Shown piece by piece: positions 1 through 11,712 of a DNA stretch of 64,000 nt (positions are counted from its first letter, which is position 1; each line of letters starts with the position of its first letter). Where the stretch lies: positions 2,790,001 to 2,854,000 of the forward strand of contig JACZZP010000002.1 in NCBI GenBank assembly GCA_015183035.1, in the 5' to 3' direction. A model generated the notes under the pieces. It was not told where the DNA came from and ran no database searches. It worked only from the letters and a program-made list of their open reading frames with translations. A program made the translations under genes and the position numbers. This DNA is from Meloidogyne chitwoodi. Lineage: Eukaryota > Nematoda > Chromadorea > Rhabditida > Meloidogynidae.

Positions 1-1278
1 TTTTACGTAATTATTTTATTTTTGAATATTGCCAAATTTTTTTAAAGGGGGCAAATATGAAAAAAATAGTAAGAAAATTAAAAAAAATATTTTAATTTTT
101 CTAAACCTTTATTCCACAGTCTATTTTCTAAATTGAAGAACTGGTCGAGAGAATTTAAATTATTATTGCTACGTGTTTTTAAAGATTGATGTTTTTTAAT
201 TAAATGTCGTTCTGTTCTTTTAATACTAATTTTTTGGATTTTTTCCATCATTTTAAAATATAAGGTGATTTTTCAGTTACTTTAAAGAAAACTTTAAGCT
301 TAAGAATGAAGATTTTTCGCAACAAAAAATAAAATATCAATTTTAGTTAAATTTTTTGAGTTGGATAAATGGTTTTATGCTGTAAAAGTAAAGAAGAAAA
401 ATTTTCAAGTATTACAAATCCAACCTCGAGGGATGTTTTTTTACTTTTATTTATTAGCATTTTCGTGCTTTTAAGCGCGATAAGAAAATGGAAGAGCTAA
501 AAATTCATTTTGTGTCAAGCTAAGACATTTAAACAAAAAATGCCAGAAGCAATGACCCTCTTTATATATATTTTTGCCCTTCAATGTTGAGGTTTTTAAG
601 ATGTGTAAATTAACAGAGAAAATGAAAAAACGAACAAAATATTTAATGGTAGAAAATTGGTAAAATGAAGAAATTTTAACAAAATTTTCTTTTTTTTGGT
701 TTAGATTGAAAAAGGAAAATTTTTTTAAAGTGTGACAATATGGCAATCACATAAAGTCGACTTTTACATAGAAGCAGTTTTCCACATGTAAATATAAAAA
801 AAATAAATAATATTCCCACGCATGTTATTCTCCATTATTCTTCCGGTTGATGAGCAGAAGTAAAAATAGGAAAACATAATAATAGTAAGTGTTTATATAT
901 TTTTTGCTTTAATGTTTTTAAACAAATTTTTATATGAGCGAATAAACTTTGAATTATTTGAAGCAAAAATATTGGCACTTATTGATATTATAAAAGGAAA
1001 AATAATTTAAAAGTAGCATCAGTAATGGAAAAATAAAAAATATTTTTTTTAGAAGGGTTTCCGGAAAATTAAAAATTAATTCAGAAAAACATAATTTACG
1101 TAATAATCAGAATTATTATTTCCGGAAAGTGAAAATAAAACTTCCGGAATAATCAGAATTATTATTTCCTGAAAATAAAACTTCCGGAATAATCAGAATT
1201 ATTATTTCATGAAAATATAACTTCCGGAATAATCAGAATTATTATTTCCGGAAAGTGAAAATAAAACTTCCGGAATAA
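1..1278. other. AT-rich non-coding stretch
   Basis: No reading frame with recognisable protein character on either strand. The possible minus-strand ORF around 471-746 is built of Phe, Lys and Leu codons from AT-rich sequence and has no splice context. The only clear structure is the TTCCGG-type tandem repeat near the right end, listed separately. Confidence 0.6.
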
Positions 1279-1306
1279 TCAGATTAGTTCCGGAAAGTGG
1301 AATAAA
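1094..1306. repeat. TTCCGG-containing tandem repeat
   Basis: About four to five copies of a roughly 45-bp unit in which two TTCCGG hexamers flank the near-palindrome AATAATCAGAATTATTATT, followed by AAAGTGAAAATAAAAC. Individual copies carry small deletions. The same TTCCGGAA core recurs singly near 4.5, 6.1-6.25, 10.4-10.5 and 12.8 kb, so this is the densest patch of a dispersed motif in the left third of the window. Confidence 0.75.
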
Positions 1307-1761
1307 CTGTGAAAAAAGTAATAATAATGAAGCTCGCGCAAAACTTTACTTTGCCAACCTTCTGTGTAAGAGCACAAATCAATGTAAAAATGTTCAAAAC
1401 GGCTCCAAGCCTGTTTTACACCCTCAGTATTTGCTACATGATACTTCCATCCTGAAGATAGTTTATTTATTAAATCTTCTAATCGACCAAGCAATACATA
1501 ACGGCACAATTCAGGTGATAAAGGTTCTTGTTTGTAGTCTTCATTTTCATTATCTTGGTCTTCTTTTTCTTTTGATATGGCAAATGAGGAAAAAGTAGAG
1601 AAATTTGGAGGTGAAGAAGTTGTTAAAATGACTGATGTGAGAGAATAGAAGGAAGAAGAAGAGGAAGAATCACTCGAGGACATTAGTTGTCGATTTAAAG
1701 AGGTAGATAAACAAATATTATTAAATTTTAAAGAAAAAGCAAAAAATGAAAAAATTTTCAA
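1279..1761 (-). CDS. hypothetical protein exon, unrecognised
   Basis: A 160-codon open frame on the minus strand. There is no ATG at its left limit, so the true start is either an internal ATG (a Met follows the residues NRQL) or an upstream splice acceptor. It has a serine-rich stretch, an acidic KEKEDQDNENEDY patch, and then a normal-looking region with LCRYVLLGRLEDLINKL and KQAWSRFEHFYIDLC. After TEGWQ there is a plausible GTAAAG donor, and the tail past it looks like intron. It could be a separate small gene or a downstream exon of the fibronectin-III gene on the same strand. I do not recognise the family. Confidence 0.25.
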   Translation of the reverse strand: MKIFSFFAFSLKFNNICLSTSLNRQLMSSSDSSSSSSFYSLTSVILTTSSPPNFSTFSSFAISKEKEDQDNENEDYKQEPLSPELCRYVLLGRLEDLINKLSSGWKYHVANTEGVKQAWSRFEHFYIDLCSYTEGWQSKVLRELHYYYFFHSLFHFPELI

Positions 1762-2760
1762 ACAATCATCTGTTAATATTACTATTTAAAATTTAAAAAT
1801 AAAAATTTCTGGTTTTTAAAAATAAAGAAAAATAAAAAGAATTCTAAATGTCCATCAATTTAGAAAATTGTTCGAGTTCTAGCTTTATTATTGTTTTGTT
1901 TAATGCAGGTGAAGCATAGCAAAAACAAGGGGATAAAAAGGCTTTTACTTTGTAAAAATAATATTTACGCCTGCTTCTTTTCTGCAAAAGAAAAAAGTAT
2001 GTTTATCTCTGTCAAGTTTTATTTATTTTTACCTGCACGTTTTTTTTCAAGTTTATTTTTTAAGTTTTCAACTTTTTCTTTTCTATAGAAACCTTTTTTC
2101 AAGTTTTTTTATAATAATGCTGAATATTTATATTTATTTAATAATAAATCCGCCTGCTTTCTTTTATGCAAGATAATAAACTTAAAAAAGTTTAATAAAA
2201 ATACATATACCTACTTATCTTAACTATAATATAAAAGAAAATTAATTGTAATTTTCATGTAAAAAATATTTAAGTATAAAATTTTGCAATTTTTCCCAAA
2301 ATGCACAAAAAAACAATTTAAAGCAATATGTAGCCATTGAATTTTTTGGTGGCATTAAAGCAAAAAAAGAAATCTGAGAGTATATATGGGAATTTAATCT
2401 TTCTATAAAGCTCCACGGGGCGCATTTATTCATTCAATGTTAACAAATATAAAAAATGGGACGAAAGAAGAAAAAAGAGTTTTGGGGGAAGCGCAGTACC
2501 TCTGTGGTTGCTTGGCATTTTTTTAAGAGGAAAAGGAAATGAGAGAAGGCAATCATACATTAGAGGGTTTATTCTGGCAATATAAACTTTTATATGCATA
2601 TATTTATTTATTGGAGGCTGTTTGTTTTTTTAAGTATTATTTTTTGTAGGACAATTGTTTAGTTTATTGAAGCAATAAATTATAATTTTTTTAAAAACTT
2701 CATTTTACCTAAAAATTGATAAAAGGTGAAAGGCACAAAGAATGGATATAGGGTGTTTAA
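1762..2760. other. AT-rich spacer
   Basis: Nothing that reads as a convincing exon. It contains several copies of the TTTCAAGTTT motif (about 2010-2110), which recurs in reverse complement (AAACTTGAAA) further right. Confidence 0.5.
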
Positions 2761-4449
2761 TTAATTTAAAAAATAAATAAACTCACATCCGTGATGTGCA
2801 TCTATCCTAAGCTCAGCAACATGGCTACTGGTTCCTTTACTTGTAGCAGCAGCAACTCGAAACTCATAACTTTGAGAAGGATCAATGTCGAAGATTGCTG
2901 TTTGCGATGAAACCTGAAGCAAGTTTAAAGAGTTTGTTAAGCTTAAGCATGCTTCTAAATAGTTGAAGCATGCTTCTATAAATTTGAAGCAAGATTTTTA
3001 TAAAATGAAGCAAGCTTTTAGAATTACTAACATTTCGTCGAATTGAACTTGCTGAAGCACTAACAAGTTGTATTATCTCAACCTCATAATGAGTTATATT
3101 TCCATTTCGATTTGGCCAATAGGGAGGATCCCAAAGGATTGAAAGCTTTAAAAAAATAAATTTAAAATTTAATTAAATTTATTCCAAATACTTTATCTCT
3201 AAATATAGTATAACGAATATTTAAAGGCTCTCCATCTGGTATTCCTGTAGGTGTGATTAACTGCTCTGTGGCGTTTTCACTAACTCCTACTTCGTTAACT
3301 GCAGCAATATTTATTTGATATTCTTGTCCATTATCTAAATTATATATAATTTTTATATTATTAGCTCAACTTAAATTAATTTTAAATAAAATTTTACATA
3401 AATTATTTAGGACAAAAGACAATTCATTTGGAGGTACTTGAGCTCGATGAAATGTTTCCATTTGTGTTGACTTCCACCAAAGAATATAATTTTTTAAGGG
3501 TAAATTATATGTGTTTCTAAATGTTATTTTTATTCATTTTTATATTAATTTGAGGCTTTAAAATAATTTAAAAAATTAAAAAGCATAAAAAGGGAGTAAA
3601 ATTTAAAACCTTGGAGGAAGCCATTCCACCCGAGCTTTAATTGGTTTAATTTCAGAAACAAGCGAAATAGATTGTGGACGAGGTGAGGAAGGTGCTGCAA
3701 AAATAAAATAAATTTAAACTTTAAAAAAATAAACGTTTTCCTCCTGTTAATATTCTACTCTGTTTTGTCAGCTGTGAAAGCTCTCCATCCCCCTTCATGT
3801 TAAATGCAGCTACTCGAATAGCATATTCTGTATTAGGTTCCAAATCGTTCAAATGAGCGTAAAGCTTCTAGATGCGAAAATTTTAAATAAAAATTTTTTC
3901 TAAAACTAACATTACGATCCACAATAGCTATAGCTCTGCGAAGATTATTAACAAATGCTTCATTCACAATTTGAAACTAAAAATTATTTTTTTTAATAAA
4001 TTTTTTTAAGCCTTAACCTTATAAACATTATAACCAAAAACTTCAGATTGATCATCATCTGGAGGTTGCCAAGTGACTTTAACGGTTGAGCTGTTCATTT
4101 GGGTTACTTGAACATTGATTGGGGGAGGTGGAACTTGAAGATTTTCAATTATTTATTTTTTTATTTATTTTTTAAATATCAAACCATGATCAGAATAAGC
4201 ATTAACTACTCTACTATTGCCAAACAAAAAGAAAAATAAAATTATTAACAATTGAGGCACGCAAAAGAATAATTCACAGCTTTGCAACGTTTTTAGTCCA
4301 ATAAACTTTAATTTAATAAAAGAAAAATATTTTTGAAAAAAAATATAGAAATCATTATTGTAGTTGGGAGAAGCAAGATAATCTGATTTCATTGAAGATT
4401 TTTCTTCTTTACTAGTACTAGGTGTATCAATAAAATTAGCTGTCTTCAT
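2761..4449 (-). CDS. fibronectin type III repeat membrane protein (fragment)
   Basis: Spliced minus-strand gene starting at ATG 4447-4449. The first exon has a strongly hydrophobic segment (VPQLLIILFFFLFG) preceded by about 60 residues, so it is a signal anchor or late signal peptide. The next exon begins VPPPPINVQVTQMN and opens the first of three fibronectin-III domains, each split over two or three exons. Diagnostic motifs are VTWQPPDDD and YAIRVAAFNMKGDG (domain 1), VEWLPPRF and YQINIAAVNEVG (domain 2), and LSILWDPPYWPN and YEFRVAAATSKGTS (domain 3). A GTGAGT donor at 2781-2786 suggests more exons further left; otherwise a stop lies at 2761. FN3 chains of this kind sit in extracellular parts of adhesion molecules and receptor phosphatases, but no Ig, kinase or phosphatase domain is visible, so the class is open. 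An intron at about 2935-3030 contains GAAGCATGCTTC-like repeats. Confidence 0.75.
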
Positions 4450-5765
4450 TAATAATAAATTATTTTAGCTGCAAATATAAAGAAATATATATAAAACTTT
4501 CCGGAAAATACAGAAATAATTATTGTTCTGAAAATAAACTTATTTTCAGAATTATAGTTCACTTCCGGAAAATACATTGTATTTTGTATAAAACTTACAA
4601 TTAGTTAGCCAATAAATAATAATAATATATTTATTAATTGGATAAACGCCTGCAAAGTTTATTTATTTATAAATACATGAGGGTGGGTAAAATATTAGCT
4701 TGAGGCCTGTAAATGCATTTATTAAAGGCCTCCATCTTATTTTTAATTTTTCCCAGCAATTTGGAGTGTGGCCGTTTTTCAATTTTCATTTCTATATTCA
4801 TCCCTCGAGGCCTGTTGACAAATTTGAGGGATTAAGCTGGACAAAGAGGGAAAAGATAAAGACAATACAAGGATAGATTGGCTATGGGATATTTAGATGG
4901 TAGCATTTTAGGTAATTACACATTACAACTTCTTAATATTCTCGAAATACTATTTTAGTTTTTCTAACTAATTTTAAAATATTTCAAAATTAGGAATTAA
5001 TTTGTTCGAAATTCGTTCAATTACATTTCCATTTTTGGCAAATAATAAAAATATTTTATTTTCTCTCTTATTTATAGCTTTTTTGTTAGTAAAAAATAAG
5101 TAGTGGTTGGGGCACTGCCAAAAATTGCTGCTTTATCCCAGTGGCTGTTAGCCCTAAGCGGTCAAAAAGTGAGGACAGTCTTAAATTTTGTAGTAAATTT
5201 TAGTGAAAATAATAGGGTTTTAAATACATTAAATTAAATGTCTATATATGTATGTTTGTTAATAAATAAAAATACAAATTACCGTTAAAAACACAAAATT
5301 TCAGGTAAAATCTCATGTTAATGTTTCCCCGGAACATTTGATTCAATATTCGGTCGGATTTTAGGTTCATGAGGAAAATATTTAAAAAGAATTTTGCGTG
5401 GTCACGCAAATATTTGTAAATAATTTATTTATACATTAAAAGGAAGGGTGGAAATTGCATAGCACTATGCTAACATAAGCGCTAGTATACTATTGAAAGA
5501 TGAATGTGCAGCACATAAAAATCGATGAAGACTATACTGGGGGAAATGTATTTATGTATAAAAGAAGAGTTTAAACTGCAGTAGAGTTGGATGACCCATT
5601 GTGTGGAGGGGAAAATGGACGAAGGCCGATGAAAGGATGGGAGAATTTTTGGGATTAGTCAATCGCCCTAGCACATAGATATTGAACAAAATGGCTAGAA
5701 AAAAACCTTTCCATGTCCAAAATTTCATTTTTCTTTTTTTTCTAATTTTTATTTAAAATTTAGAA
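4450..5765. other. intergenic region between divergent genes
   Basis: Upstream of both the minus-strand FN3 gene and the plus-strand cyclin K gene, so it probably holds both promoters. Scattered TTCCGGAAAAT motifs lie at about 4500-4575. I see no ORF of note. TTTAG followed by AA lies directly before the cyclin start codon and could serve as a trans-splice acceptor. Confidence 0.5.
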
Positions 5766-7099
5766 ATGAGTGTGAATACTAACTGGCTTTGGAACCCAGA
5801 AGATTTAGAAAATACGCCCTCAGTTCGTGCTGGTATATCCATGGCAGAAGAAAACAGATTAAGGAGGGAAGGTGTTCGAATGATTAAAGAAATGGGAAAA
5901 TCTATAAATTTGTTAATTTTTGAATTTTATTAGGATTTTAAATTAAGATTTTAGAAAGACAAATCCAACTTTAGCCACTGCTAGTGTTTTCTTTCACCGA
6001 TTTTACATGTTCAATACATTTGCTGATTATCCATCACATGTATATTATTAATTTTAAAATATGTATATACATAATTCCGGAAAATAAAATTGAAAAAATA
6101 AAACTTTCCGGATAATACATATATTCTGGTAAATATTTTAAGTTGGAGGAAAAATTAAACTTTCCGGAGAACTTATATTCTGTAAAGTGTTTTAATTTAT
6201 TTCTGAATTCATAAGAATTATTTTACAATTTTATAAAATATAATTTAACTTCCGGAAAAGTTGTATTTTCTTTTGCTTGAAAATAATTAATTGTGAACAT
6301 TCTATTTAGATGATGGCATTGGCTTGTCTATTTCTTGCCGGAAAAGTAGAAGAAACACCAAAAAAATGTCGAGATTTGGTTCAAACGGCTAAAGATAAAT
6401 ATCCAAAACATTTTGCTGGAAAAAATCCAATGGTTTATTTTAAAATTATTTTGTAATTTATTATTTTTAAAAAGGATGAATTAATCCTACTCGAACGCAT
6501 TTTACTCCAAACAATTCGTTTTGATGTTCATGTTGAACATCCCGTTAGTCTTATTAAATTTTTTTATTTATTTTTAAATAATTCTTTTTAAGTACAATTT
6601 TTTGATACAATACGCAAAAGGCTTCAAACTTGATAAAGATTATATGAGCAAAATTGTGGTTTGAATTTTACTTAATTTCAGAACTAAAAATAAATTTTTC
6701 AGACTAATGCTTGGACTTTTATTAACGATTCTCTTGCAACTAATCTTTGTTTACTATGGGAACCTGAAGTTATTGCTGTAGCACTTCTTTACATGTCCTT
6801 TAAAATGGCCAGAATGGGAGAAGGTCCAGAAGGGGAGGCAAAAACGGGGGCAGATACTCAATGGTGGGATATTGTGAGTTAAATTTAGTTTTAATTTAAT
6901 TTTTATTAATTAAGCATGTACAAAATTTAACAGTTCCAATGCTGGAGGATATATGTCATAAGGTATTAAATTTATAAAAAAACTCTGTCCGTGAAATATT
7001 ATTTTTTTGATTTCTCAAATAATTAATTTTATTATTAAATAATTTAATTTTTAGGTGTTGGACTGTCTAAGCACAGATGAAATGAATCATCCAACTTAA
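5766..7099 (+). CDS. ccnk-1: cyclin K
   Basis: Eight exons (5766-5911, 5955-6039, 6310-6432, 6475-6543, 6593-6658, 6703-6873, 6915-6962, 7055-7099) join in frame to about 250 residues. The N-terminus [14 protein letters not shown] matches the cyclin K/T signature before the first cyclin box. The box carries [28 protein letters not shown] and [15 protein letters not shown]; the second box carries [20 protein letters not shown] and [16 protein letters not shown]. These are the landmarks of cyclin K, the partner of CDK12/CDK13 in phosphorylating the RNA polymerase II C-terminal domain. The protein ends soon after the second box and lacks the long proline-rich tail of the human protein, which as I recall is also so for the short C. 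elegans form. Its first intron is 43 bp. Confidence 0.93.
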
Positions 7100-7644
7100 T
7101 CTAACATCAATTTAATAATTTATTTTTTACTAATTTTGTTAAAATTTGTGCTTCTTTTTTATTCTAATTTTTAATTTAAGATTTTAAAATAAATTTTTTA
7201 TATGAAAGATTGAACCTTTATTTTTTTAAAGTAGTTAATTTTTAGTTAATATTTTATCAGCAAAAATAGACCCGAAGCAATAATATTTATTTTCAATTAT
7301 TACTCGGCGCAGCAACATTTTTTCAATTCATATAAGAGCTAAATATTACGTAGAGACAAACATAAATATTTCCCATTTTTATTTCTTATCTTTAATTATA
7401 TTTATTTATTTTTCCTTTTTCCCTCATGTTTTGGTCCATCCAGTTAATTATATTTGCCAAATTTGTCTATAATCTTAAATCGACTTTGACCCTTGGTAAT
7501 AAAACAAGTTTTTTTTTCAAGTTTTAAATTTTCCTTTAAAAAAAGGTTAGTTTAAATCAAGTTTAAATTGACTACCTATTTCCAATTATTGCAACTTTAA
7601 ATAACATTTTTCTCTAACAACTTTAAATATTTAAATTCAACTAA
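7100..7644. other. intergenic AT-rich spacer
   Basis: 3' region of cyclin K and upstream region of the BTB gene. It includes TTTCAAGTTT motifs near 7510-7560. No coding or RNA signal is seen. Confidence 0.5.
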
Positions 7645-10457
7645 ATGTTCTCTTTTTTACGTATTATTTTCTCAATTCGACCATTAACATTTGTTTTTGC
7701 ACTAATCGGACGTATTTTTAAGTTTGTATTTTCTCCAATAATCAGAACAAATAAAACTAGTAAGTTTACAATTTTTAAGTTTATTAGTTTTAAGTTTACA
7801 ATTCTCAGTTGATAGTAAAAATAAACAAACTTTCAAGTTTATAATTGTAGTATGTATTTACAATTTACTTTACAATTGTAATGGGAGTAGAAAGTTAAAT
7901 TCCAATTTTGCTACATTTAGTACATATTTTTTCATATCAATAAATTTATATAAGTTGTAGAAATGAGTTTTTATTCATTATCAATTTATTTTCGCTAATT
8001 TTTTATTTCTTTTTTTATTATTTTTTTTTGTATAGTGAATAGTTAAAATAATCCGTTAATTATTAAAAATATTTTTAGAATTATATTGAAATTTTCTATG
8101 CAGTTCTCGAGTAAATTAAAATTTTTCCCAACTTGTATTAAAATAAATATTTTAGCCGAAAGTACTCGAAGTGGCTCAACTTCTTCAATTTCAACAACAA
8201 ACTCCTCCTACAAATCTCGCCAACCCCGAAATTCTATTGTCGAACAGGAATCAATATATGATGAATATAACATTGTTTGTGAACAATTTCTCTCAGTAAA
8301 TGTTGGCACTCAACAACAGCAAAATTCTTATAATTATTCGAATGGTGCGATTTTTAACGCAACACGAGCTTGGATTGACGGAAAAGAATGGTGAAATTAT
8401 TAAATATGTACCAGGGTTGCGCCGGGTTACCCGAAACCCGATACCCGAAACCCGGCCTTTTTTTCGACCCGACGACCCGAAACCCGACCCGAGAAATTTT
8501 CGACAACCCGACCCGGAAACCCGACCCGACCCTTTCAGCATTACCCGATACCCGACATTATAAAAATTTTTTCCCTTCTCTTTATCTTTACTTCTCTGAC
8601 CCTTTTGGCATGGAGGAGAGAAAAAATAAATAAAGAAAAATTTATTCTTATTTTAAATAACTTTATTATAGGTGCGCTTGTGGTTGAGTGGTTAGTAGCG
8701 TAGTCTACTCTATAGGAAATGTGGGTTCGATTCCTACAGATGGATAAATAATTTCGTGTACATTAATTACCGTCTGATTTTATTTTTCGCTCGTTTTTCA
8801 ATTTTTTAAATAAATTAAAAGTCCTAAATTTTCGCCTGTGGCGCTAAAAAAGGTGAATTTTTGGCAACTAAGGTGGAATAATTTTTAAAATTTTTCGCCT
8901 GCGGCGCTAAAAGGAATTTTTTGTAAGAGGTTTAACAAGTTTAAAAAATTTTTGTCTTACTGAAATGCAAAATTTTTTAAAAATTTTCGCCTGAGGCGCA
9001 AAAAACTGAATTTTTGACAATTAAGGAAAAAATATGCAAAATTTTCGCCTGCGGCACTAAAACTACCCGAAACCCGAAATTTATGAAAATCTACCCGACC
9101 CGAAACCCGACCCGACATTCGAGCTCAACCCGAAACCCGAAACCCGACCCGAGGAAATTTCGGCGACCCGACCCGAAACCCGACCCGACACTCGAGGTCA
9201 ACCCGGAACAACCCTGATATGTACCTATAAAAAATAAAAAAATTCCGGCAGCTATATTTCCGTAAATATTTAAAGATTTTCGAAATTTGGAAATTTAAAT
9301 TAATTTATTAAAAACAGGGAATTTTCTGTTTCAACAAAAAATGCACAGCATACGCTTAAACTGACACTATTAGAGTTGGATTGGCAGTGTTCATCTGTAG
9401 ACGCAGAAATTTGCTTTTGGCAGTGGTATAGAGGAAAACAAATACAAATTTTACATGTAAAATAATTATAAAAAATTTTTTTATTAAATATTCTTTAGAG
9501 AGGTGCAAAATGTTTCCAACAGTCGGACAGTTATGTACAGTTTCAACCAAATATTAACATTGGTGCTAATAATTGTAGTCTTAATTATCCTTCAGATGGA
9601 CATTATTATTTGCTTATACGTTTACTTGAACGTCGTCAGACTTTGGAAAAGTTGAATATATTTTTTATTATATTTTACTATCTTTTTATAAATTTAAGTT
9701 TCGGACATGTCCACTTTGAAGATTCCGAATGTATAAATCTTACTGTCGAATCTGATAGTTTCAATATTTCAAAGCATTATTTGATGTCGGTTTCACCTGT
9801 TTTTCAAAAAATGTTGCTTACTAATGAATTAGAAGAGAAAAAGGAAGAACACAATCAACGAAAAGAAGTCTTACTTGAAGAAGCAAGTACTGAAGCAATG
9901 AAGCATTTTTTGGAAGCTATTTCGCCAAGACAGATACATCCAAATCGTAAGAAAATTGGGAGAAATCATTGGGAGTATTCTTCTTGAAACATTTTTTAAT
10001 ATTTTTATAGCAAATAACGTCTATCAACTTCTCAAGTTAGCAAACCGTTTTCAAGTTGATTTTCTTCGCAAACGTTGTGAGGCGCATTTAATTCATTGTA
10101 TTGAAATGCCCTTAATGGAAAGATTAATTTATGCTGATGCTTATCATTTAGACAAATTAAAGGTTAAATTTATCAGAATTTAATTTTATTCATTTTTATT
10201 TAAAGAATTATATTCTTAAAAGTTTGAGCGGCGCTGGTCTACGAGAATTTTATGACGAGAATCAATCTGCTATGCATTTGCTAGGGATGGAATTGTTAAT
10301 ACAACTAACTCAAAGGATCTGTTCAAGGTCAATTAAGAAAACGGGTGAATATTTTAGAAAAGTGTTTATCCGGAAATTTTACGGAGAACATGCTGTAATT
10401 TATTTAATTCCGAAATTCAGAAATATATATACAACTCACTCTTTCCGGAAAATATGA
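7645..10457 (+). CDS. BTB/POZ domain protein, nematode MATH-BTB-like
   Basis: Seven exons join in frame. Exon 1 (7645-7759) encodes a hydrophobic segment (LTFVFALIGRIFKFVF). Exon 2 (8156-8390) is Ser/Gln/Asn-rich and ends AWIDGKEW. After the transposon-bearing intron, exon 3 (9318-9456) continues EFSVSTKNAQHTLKLTLLEL, and the TG|G junction keeps frame. The next exons give a BTB fold: FGHVHFEDSECINLTVESD, KHYLMSVSPVFQKMLL, NVYQLLKLANRFQVDFLRKR and the C-terminal helices ERLIYADAYHLDKLKNYILK. BTB proteins of this nematode type usually act as substrate adaptors for CUL3 ubiquitin ligases. The region before the BTB resembles a degenerate MATH domain only weakly. The hydrophobic first exon is unusual for this family and may belong to another transcript. 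The 3' end after SRSIKKTG is uncertain; the frame stays open to a stop at 10455. Confidence 0.65.
8412..9216. mobile_element. non-autonomous hAT-type element inside BTB gene intron 2
   Basis: An 805-bp insertion flanked by a perfect 8-bp target duplication, ATATGTAC at 8404-8411 and 9217-9224. Its ends are inverted: the left starts CAGGGTTGCGCCGGGTTACC and the right, reverse-complemented, starts CAGGGTTGTTCCGGGTTGACC apart from a few mismatches. The 8-bp duplication and CAGGG ends are typical of hAT transposons. Both subterminal regions (about 130 and 155 bp) are packed with ACCCGA/ACCCGAAACCCG motifs. There is no transposase frame; the apparent Pro/Arg ORFs are only this repeat read through. 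The interior has a tRNA-like block and four TTCGCCTGNGGCGC mini-hairpins. Confidence 0.85.
8672..8743 (+). repeat. tRNA-like block (SINE-type) inside the hAT element
   Basis: Contains an A-box-like TGGTTGAGTGGTTAGTAG and a perfect B box, GGTTCGATTCC (8724-8734), at normal pol III spacing. The two ends do not pair as an acceptor stem, so this is not a functional tRNA but a tRNA-derived sequence captured by, or part of, the element. Confidence 0.5.
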
Positions 10458-11068
10458 ATAGATTTTTTTTACAATTCCGGAAAACATGCTACACTTAAAA
10501 CATTATTTATTCCGGAAAGTACGCATATTCCGGAGAAATTTCTATTTTCCTTAAAACATGCTCTAATTTTTTTGTAGATATTACATATTATACCTTATAT
10601 AATCCTTTACATTTTAGTGTAAAAAGGATTGAACGCATTTCTCTCTGTCTAAACTGTCAAAAGAATATAGTAAGAGAATGAAAGACAAGAATCCGAAGAC
10701 ACAAATCAGACTCTAATAATTTTTATAATAATATTTTCTTAAATATTTTTAATTTTTTATTTTCCATTTAAATGTTTTTTTACAAAACTTGAAATTTTTT
10801 TTAAAATAATGAAGTGATTCATTCTTAAGAGTGGGCAAATAAAATCACATTTATTCGCATTAAAATATTTAATGTTATTTTAAAATTATAAAAGCCTTTA
10901 TATTTGATATTTAATAAAAATTGCTTTAAAATGTTGCTGGTGGGTCGAATAGGTTGAATAATAAAATTAGTGTTATTAGCAAAAAATTAAAACTTTAAAT
11001 AAACTTTGTCCCTATAAAAGCCAAGAAAAAGCTTATTTAATTTAACAATTTGCATCTCCCATTTTTGT
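10458..11068. other. intergenic spacer with TTCCGG motifs
   Basis: Several TTCCGGAAA/T motifs at 10440-10545, then AT-rich sequence without coding signal. It holds the 3' end of the BTB gene and the promoter of the first Cys-rich gene. Confidence 0.5.
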
Positions 11069-11712
11069 ATGCATATTACAAAAATGTTTAAAAATATTTC
11101 AATTATTCCTATTATATCAGCAATTTTTATTTTACCTTTTTTGCTTGAGGCAATTATATTTGATCGTAATTTTGAATCACCAGAATTTATTGAGCAAAGC
11201 TTCTGGCGTGATGATGAAAATAAAACAGTATAAATTAAATAAAAGAGATTTTTTTCTTTCGAAAAAATTTAAAAATTATTTTAAAAAGCAGTGCCCCCCA
11301 GCAGGAAAGTGTTATGATAACTCTAACTGTGGAAACGGGAAATGTGTAGGCGGTAGACATTGCCAATGCAACTGTATAGAAAAAACACTTTGTTCAACTC
11401 CAGTATTATCTCCATTACTTAGTACACTCGGTGGTGGTGGAGGTAAAAAATGTGGTGGTCTTAAAAATGCTTGCAACGAAACATCAAATCTTTGTAACTG
11501 CGCACAAGCTTATAAAGATGCCGGATATAAAGATACATTTGAAGCAATTAGGAAAGTTTGCAACCCTTTGGCAAAATGCGCAAATGAAAATGTAACTTTA
11601 ATTTTTGTTTTCTAAAAAATATTTTTTATTTGAAAAATATTTTCAGGATGAAAAATGCCTTGGAATGCCTTGTCTACAAGGTTTTTGTGTTTGTCCGAAG
11701 AAACCAAAATAA
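11069..11712 (+). CDS. secreted cysteine-rich protein A
   Basis: Three exons (11069-11227, 11289-11591, 11647-11712) encode about 175 residues. The N-terminus is a signal peptide (second Met at 11084, then NISIIPIISAIFILPFLLEA). The mature part has a Cys-rich block (CPPAGKCYDNSNCGNGKC, then CQCNCIEKTLC), a Gly-rich linker, a conserved block with KCGGLKNACNETSNLCNC and AYKDAGYKDTFEAIRKVC, and a short final exon with CLGMPCLQGFCVC. It is a tandem paralogue of the gene at 12084, with an identical 53-codon first exon length and the same motif order. I do not recognise a named family. Secretion plus many cysteines would fit a cuticle, immune or host-interacting role, but that is inference only. 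Confidence 0.8.

Noticed and set aside
471..746. Minus-strand ORF of 91 codons
   Set aside because: Phe/Lys/Leu-rich translation of AT-rich DNA with no splice context, signal or similarity.
8293..8633. Pro/Arg-rich ORFs on both strands
   Set aside because: They are read-through of ACCCGA repeats in the hAT element's subterminal zone, open in many frames.
9014..9217. TRNPTRHSS-type ORF
   Set aside because: Same cause: the right subterminal repeat zone of the hAT element.
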